A model generated the notes under the pieces. That model saw only the letters and a list, made by a program, of their open reading frames with translations, did not search any database and had not been told where the DNA came from. A program made the position numbers and the translations under genes. Below are positions 34,161-36,471 of a DNA stretch of 36,471 bases, one piece after another; within the stretch, counting starts at the first letter, position 1; every line of letters begins with the position of its first letter. Source of the stretch: Rhodospirillales bacterium (lineage in GTDB: Bacteria > Pseudomonadota > Alphaproteobacteria > Acetobacterales > Acetobacteraceae); assembly GCA_017304945.1 (NCBI GenBank), contig JAFKLG010000110.1:1-36471 (forward strand), written 5' to 3'.

Positions 34161-34436
34161 CCGGCGCCAAATGAAAAATCCGCTATCCTGGGTTGCGGAG
34201 ACGGGGTAGAAACGAGTCGATTCGAAGCAAGCGCCGGCAAGGCGCCGATTCGTGGCGGAAACGGTCTCGGAATACAGCGTCGCCTGCGATCCGGTCGAAT
34301 AACGGACGCGCCGAGGGTGGCGATCATGGCACCCCATCCGGGAACGACACCGCAACGGATCCGCTGCCGACCTGGCGCGCCGTCACGCGGCGTGGCGGCG
34401 GCGCGACAACGACAAACCCTGGAAACGGATGCCACG
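34161..34436 (+). other. Leader region of the MHS transporter gene
   Basis: A 276-bp stretch without a supported gene. It contains AAATGAAAAATCC near its left end, the only AT-rich run. A small hairpin can be drawn at about 34230-34245 (GCGCC and GGCGC around GGCAA), with CGATTCG on both sides of it. I could not match it to a known riboswitch. An in-frame upstream ATG (34317) would add 40 basic, unconserved-looking residues to the transporter and is not preferred. Confidence 0.4.
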
Positions 34437-36203
34437 ATGGCAGTGCAACCCGCATATCCGACCACCGACGCCGCGGTCCGGCCGATGACCGGCGAGGAGA
34501 AGAAGGTCATTCTGGCCTCCTCGCTCGGTACCGTCTTCGAGTGGTACGACTTCTACCTCTACGGCTCACTCGCCGCCGTCATCGGCGCGAAGTTCTTCAG
34601 CCAATACGACGAGACCACCCGCAACATCTTCGCCCTGCTGGCCTTCGCCGCCGGCTTCCTGGTCCGCCCCTTCGGCGCGCTGGTGTTCGGTCGCCTCGGT
34701 GACCTGGTCGGGCGCAAATACACCTTCCTCATCACCATCCTGATCATGGGCTCGTCGACCTTCGTCGTCGGCATCCTGCCCACCTCCGACCAGATCGGCT
34801 TCGCCGCCCCGCTCATCCTGATCATCCTGCGCCTCCTCCAGGGTCTCGCGCTCGGCGGCGAATACGGCGGCGCCGCGACCTATGTCGCCGAACACGCCCC
34901 ACACGGCCGCCGCGGCTTCTACACGAGCTGGATCCAGACCACGGCGACCATGGGCCTGTTCATGTCGCTGCTGGTGATCCTGTTCACCCAGGCTGCCATG
35001 AGCCCCGAGGACTTCCGCGCCTGGGGCTGGCGCGTGCCCTTCGTGGTGTCGATCCTGCTGCTCGCGGTGTCGGTCTGGATCCGCATGCATCTGCAGGAGA
35101 GCCCGGCCTTCGTGAAGATGAAGGAGGAGGGCACCCACTCGAAGGCTCCGCTCACCGAAGCATTCGGCCAGTGGCGCAACGCCAAGTGGGCCTTGCTCGC
35201 GCTGCTGGGACTGGTCGCCGGCCAGGCCGTGGTCTGGTACTCGGGCCAGTTCTACGCCCTGTTCTTCCTGACCTCCGTGCTGAAGGTCGACGGCTACACC
35301 GGGAACCTGCTGGTCGCCTGGTCGCTCGCCCTCGGCACCGGCGGCTTCCTGCTGTTCGGCTGGTTGTCCGACAAGATCGGCCGCAAGCCGATCATCCTGG
35401 GCGGCTGCCTGCTCGCCGCGCTGACCTACTTCCCCGTCTTCAAGATGATCGCGGACACCGCCAATCCGGCGCTGTCCAAGGCACATGAGACGGTGAAGGT
35501 GGTGGTGGTGGCCGACCCGGCGGACTGCTCCTTCCAGTTCAATCCGGTCGGCACCGCGACCTTCAGCAATAGCTGCGACGTCGCGAAGGGGGCGCTCGCC
35601 CGCGCCTCGGTCACCTACACGCAGGAGGACGCGGCCCCCGGGACGCTCGCCTCGGTGCGGATCGGCGACGTGCGGATCCCGTCGGTCGACACGGCGAAGG
35701 CCGGCGCGGATAGCAAGACGCAGCTCGCCGCGTTCAACAAGGCACTGGGCGACGCGCTGACCTCGGTCGGCTACCCGGCGGCCTCGAACCCGTCGGTGGT
35801 GAAGATGACGGCGCCGTGGGACGTGTTCCGCGCGCAGCCCTTCCTGCTGGTGGTCATCCTCACCTACCTCGTGATCCTGGTGACGATGGTCTACGGCCCG
35901 ATCGCCGCCGCCCTGGTGGAGCTGTTCCCGACGCGGATCCGCTACACCTCGATGTCGCTGCCGTATCACATCGGCAACGGCTGGTTCGGCGGGCTCCTGC
36001 CGGCCACCGTGTTCGCGATGAACGCGCAGTCCGGCAGCATCTATTTCGGGCTGTGGTACCCGATCGTGATCGCGGGTGCGACGGTGGTGATCGGCGCGCT
36101 GTTCGTGCCGGAAACCAAGGACCGGGACATCTTCGCCGGCGGGGATGCGTCCTATCACACCGGGGATCGCACGGTTTCCTACGACCCGATGGTGCCCGAC
36201 TAG
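34437..36203 (+). CDS. MHS-family MFS transporter with a large inserted extracytoplasmic domain
   Basis: A 588-residue proton symporter of the metabolite:H+ symporter family (ProP, KgtP, ShiA relatives). Family motifs are SSLGTVFEWYDFYLYGSLAAV in helix 1, VRPFGALVFGRLGDLVGRKYTF (motif A), RLLQGLALGGEYGGAATYVAEHAP, and FGWLSDKIGRKPI in the second half. Between helices 8 and 9, roughly residues 340-465, is an insertion of about 120 hydrophilic residues with Cys364 and Cys380, which could form a disulfide; typical members are about 430 residues and lack it. The ATG at 34437 puts the first helix at the usual distance. It ends in a low-complexity hydrophilic tail. The substrate is probably an organic acid or osmolyte. 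Confidence 0.9.
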   Translation: MAVQPAYPTTDAAVRPMTGEEKKVILASSLGTVFEWYDFYLYGSLAAVIGAKFFSQYDETTRNIFALLAFAAGFLVRPFGALVFGRLGDLVGRKYTFLITILIMGSSTFVVGILPTSDQIGFAAPLILIILRLLQGLALGGEYGGAATYVAEHAPHGRRGFYTSWIQTTATMGLFMSLLVILFTQAAMSPEDFRAWGWRVPFVVSILLLAVSVWIRMHLQESPAFVKMKEEGTHSKAPLTEAFGQWRNAKWALLALLGLVAGQAVVWYSGQFYALFFLTSVLKVDGYTGNLLVAWSLALGTGGFLLFGWLSDKIGRKPIILGGCLLAALTYFPVFKMIADTANPALSKAHETVKVVVVADPADCSFQFNPVGTATFSNSCDVAKGALARASVTYTQEDAAPGTLASVRIGDVRIPSVDTAKAGADSKTQLAAFNKALGDALTSVGYPAASNPSVVKMTAPWDVFRAQPFLLVVILTYLVILVTMVYGPIAAALVELFPTRIRYTSMSLPYHIGNGWFGGLLPATVFAMNAQSGSIYFGLWYPIVIAGATVVIGALFVPETKDRDIFAGGDASYHTGDRTVSYDPMVPD

Positions 36204-36227
36204 GCTTGGCGGGCCGGCGGTCCCACT

Positions 36228-36257
36228 CCGTCATGGCCGGGCTCGACCCGGCCATCC
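36228..36257. repeat. Half-element of the dispersed palindromic family, intact
   Basis: CGTCATGGCCGGGCTCGACC followed by CGGCCATCC forms a hairpin (GGCCGGG/CCCGGCC around CTCGA). It is 25 bp after the transporter stop and may act as a transcription stop. The same arm (TCATGGCCG) opens the full-size elements at 7784 and 15418. Confidence 0.85.
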
Positions 36258-36327
36258 CGCCCGCACACGGCCGCACGCCATGCCCCAGGCGCGGCCCGAC
36301 GTCGCCCTCCCTCCGCCCTCCGCCCTC

Positions 36328-36348
36328 CGTCATGGCCGGGCTCGACCC
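36328..36348. repeat. Half-element of the dispersed palindromic family, truncated
   Basis: Identical to the first 21 bases of the copy at 36228 (CGTCATGGCCGGGCTCGACC plus C), then the similarity stops abruptly at 36348. The missing right arm (GGCCATCC) is replaced by ACTGCTGTCCGG, the start of a different, less GC-rich sequence. Confidence 0.85.
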
Positions 36349-36471
36349 ACTGCTGTCCGGCTTATGCATGAGCGAGGCTGAAGCTAAGCTGTTGGTCCAC
36401 CTGTGCTTTGTCTGGGGGTGGCGGATGGAGCAGTCCGTTCATGCTCCTGCGCTGGAACAGGGTGGCACTGA
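36349..36471 (+). mobile_element. Probable left end of an insertion sequence, cut by the window edge
   Basis: The sequence starts abruptly at ACTGCTGTCCGGCTTATGCA inside a palindromic repeat. It has lower GC and different character from its surroundings, and an open frame with a reasonable start begins 76 bp in (36425). These are the features of an IS left end: terminal inverted repeat, short leader, then transposase. The CTGTCCGG start resembles the ends of some IS4-family elements as I remember them, but I cannot confirm the family. The right end is outside the window. Confidence 0.5.
36425..36471 (+). CDS. Start of a probable transposase gene, 3' end outside the window
   Basis: An open frame beginning MEQSVHAPALEQGGT runs off the right edge. 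GGGGGTGGCGG precedes the ATG. Fifteen residues are too few for a family call. The assignment as transposase rests only on its place just inside the presumed insertion-sequence end. Confidence 0.4.
   Translation, partial: MEQSVHAPALEQGGT

Noticed and set aside
34161..34436. Riboswitch in the leader of the MHS transporter gene
   Set aside because: Only a short hairpin can be drawn, and no known aptamer consensus was recognised.
34317..34436. Earlier start for the MHS transporter
   Set aside because: It would add 40 Arg/Pro-rich residues before a normal-looking N-terminus.

Overview
This is a GC-rich (roughly 70% by eye) chromosomal window from an alphaproteobacterium. The best guess is order Rhodospirillales, family Acetobacteraceae. 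That guess rests on the tatB-tatC-serS linkage, the three-component membrane glucose/gluconate-type dehydrogenase (GMC flavoprotein, Tat-exported small subunit, triheme cytochrome c), and overall codon use. It is inference from gene content, not a placement by marker comparison.

Layout. 1-4042 holds cell-wall genes: a 5'-truncated pbpC (PBP1C) and a lytic transglycosylase lipoprotein with a repeat linker and SPOR domain. 4106-6984 (minus) holds an HXXEE membrane protein, a ThDP-dependent acetolactate-synthase-like enzyme and a small secreted protein. 7080-7658 is a DedA/YqaA membrane protein, followed by palindromic repeats. 7986-10289 (minus) is a penicillin acylase. 10422-13097 is tatB-tatC-serS and 13221-15341 is a large catalase (katE). 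The katE/cytochrome junction (15342-15725) is made entirely of repeats. 15726-19478 (minus) is the dehydrogenase operon. 19586-21293 holds small secreted proteins and an SDR.

21454-26913 is a divergent nutrient system: a polar-amino-acid-type ABC importer (minus), facing an XRE-cupin regulator and an FAD amine/amino-acid oxidase (plus). 26964-27809 is a small islet bounded by a 14-bp direct repeat of the 3' end of tRNA-Pro(GGG). It carries a frameshifted DUF6883 gene coupled to an intact DUF4926 gene. 27999-29734 holds an acyl-carrier-like protein lacking the usual serine and an apparently solitary DNA methyltransferase. 29786-33283 is an emrAB-type efflux operon with a divergent TetR regulator and two identical 17-bp operator copies. 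33405-36203 is an SDR dehydrogenase and an MHS-family MFS transporter. The window closes in what looks like the left end of an insertion sequence that has cut a dispersed palindromic repeat.

The most unusual signal is shared by four unrelated genes: katE, the cytochrome c gene, the ABC substrate-binding protein gene and tetR. Each ends in a short tandem array that begins in the last codons and repeats the stop codon downstream. Unit lengths are about 22, 20, 16 and 35 bp, none a multiple of three, so in three of the four arrays the repeated stops fall in all three frames. The second notable item is the tRNA-flanked DUF6883/DUF4926 islet. No CRISPR array, integrase gene or complete transposase was seen.
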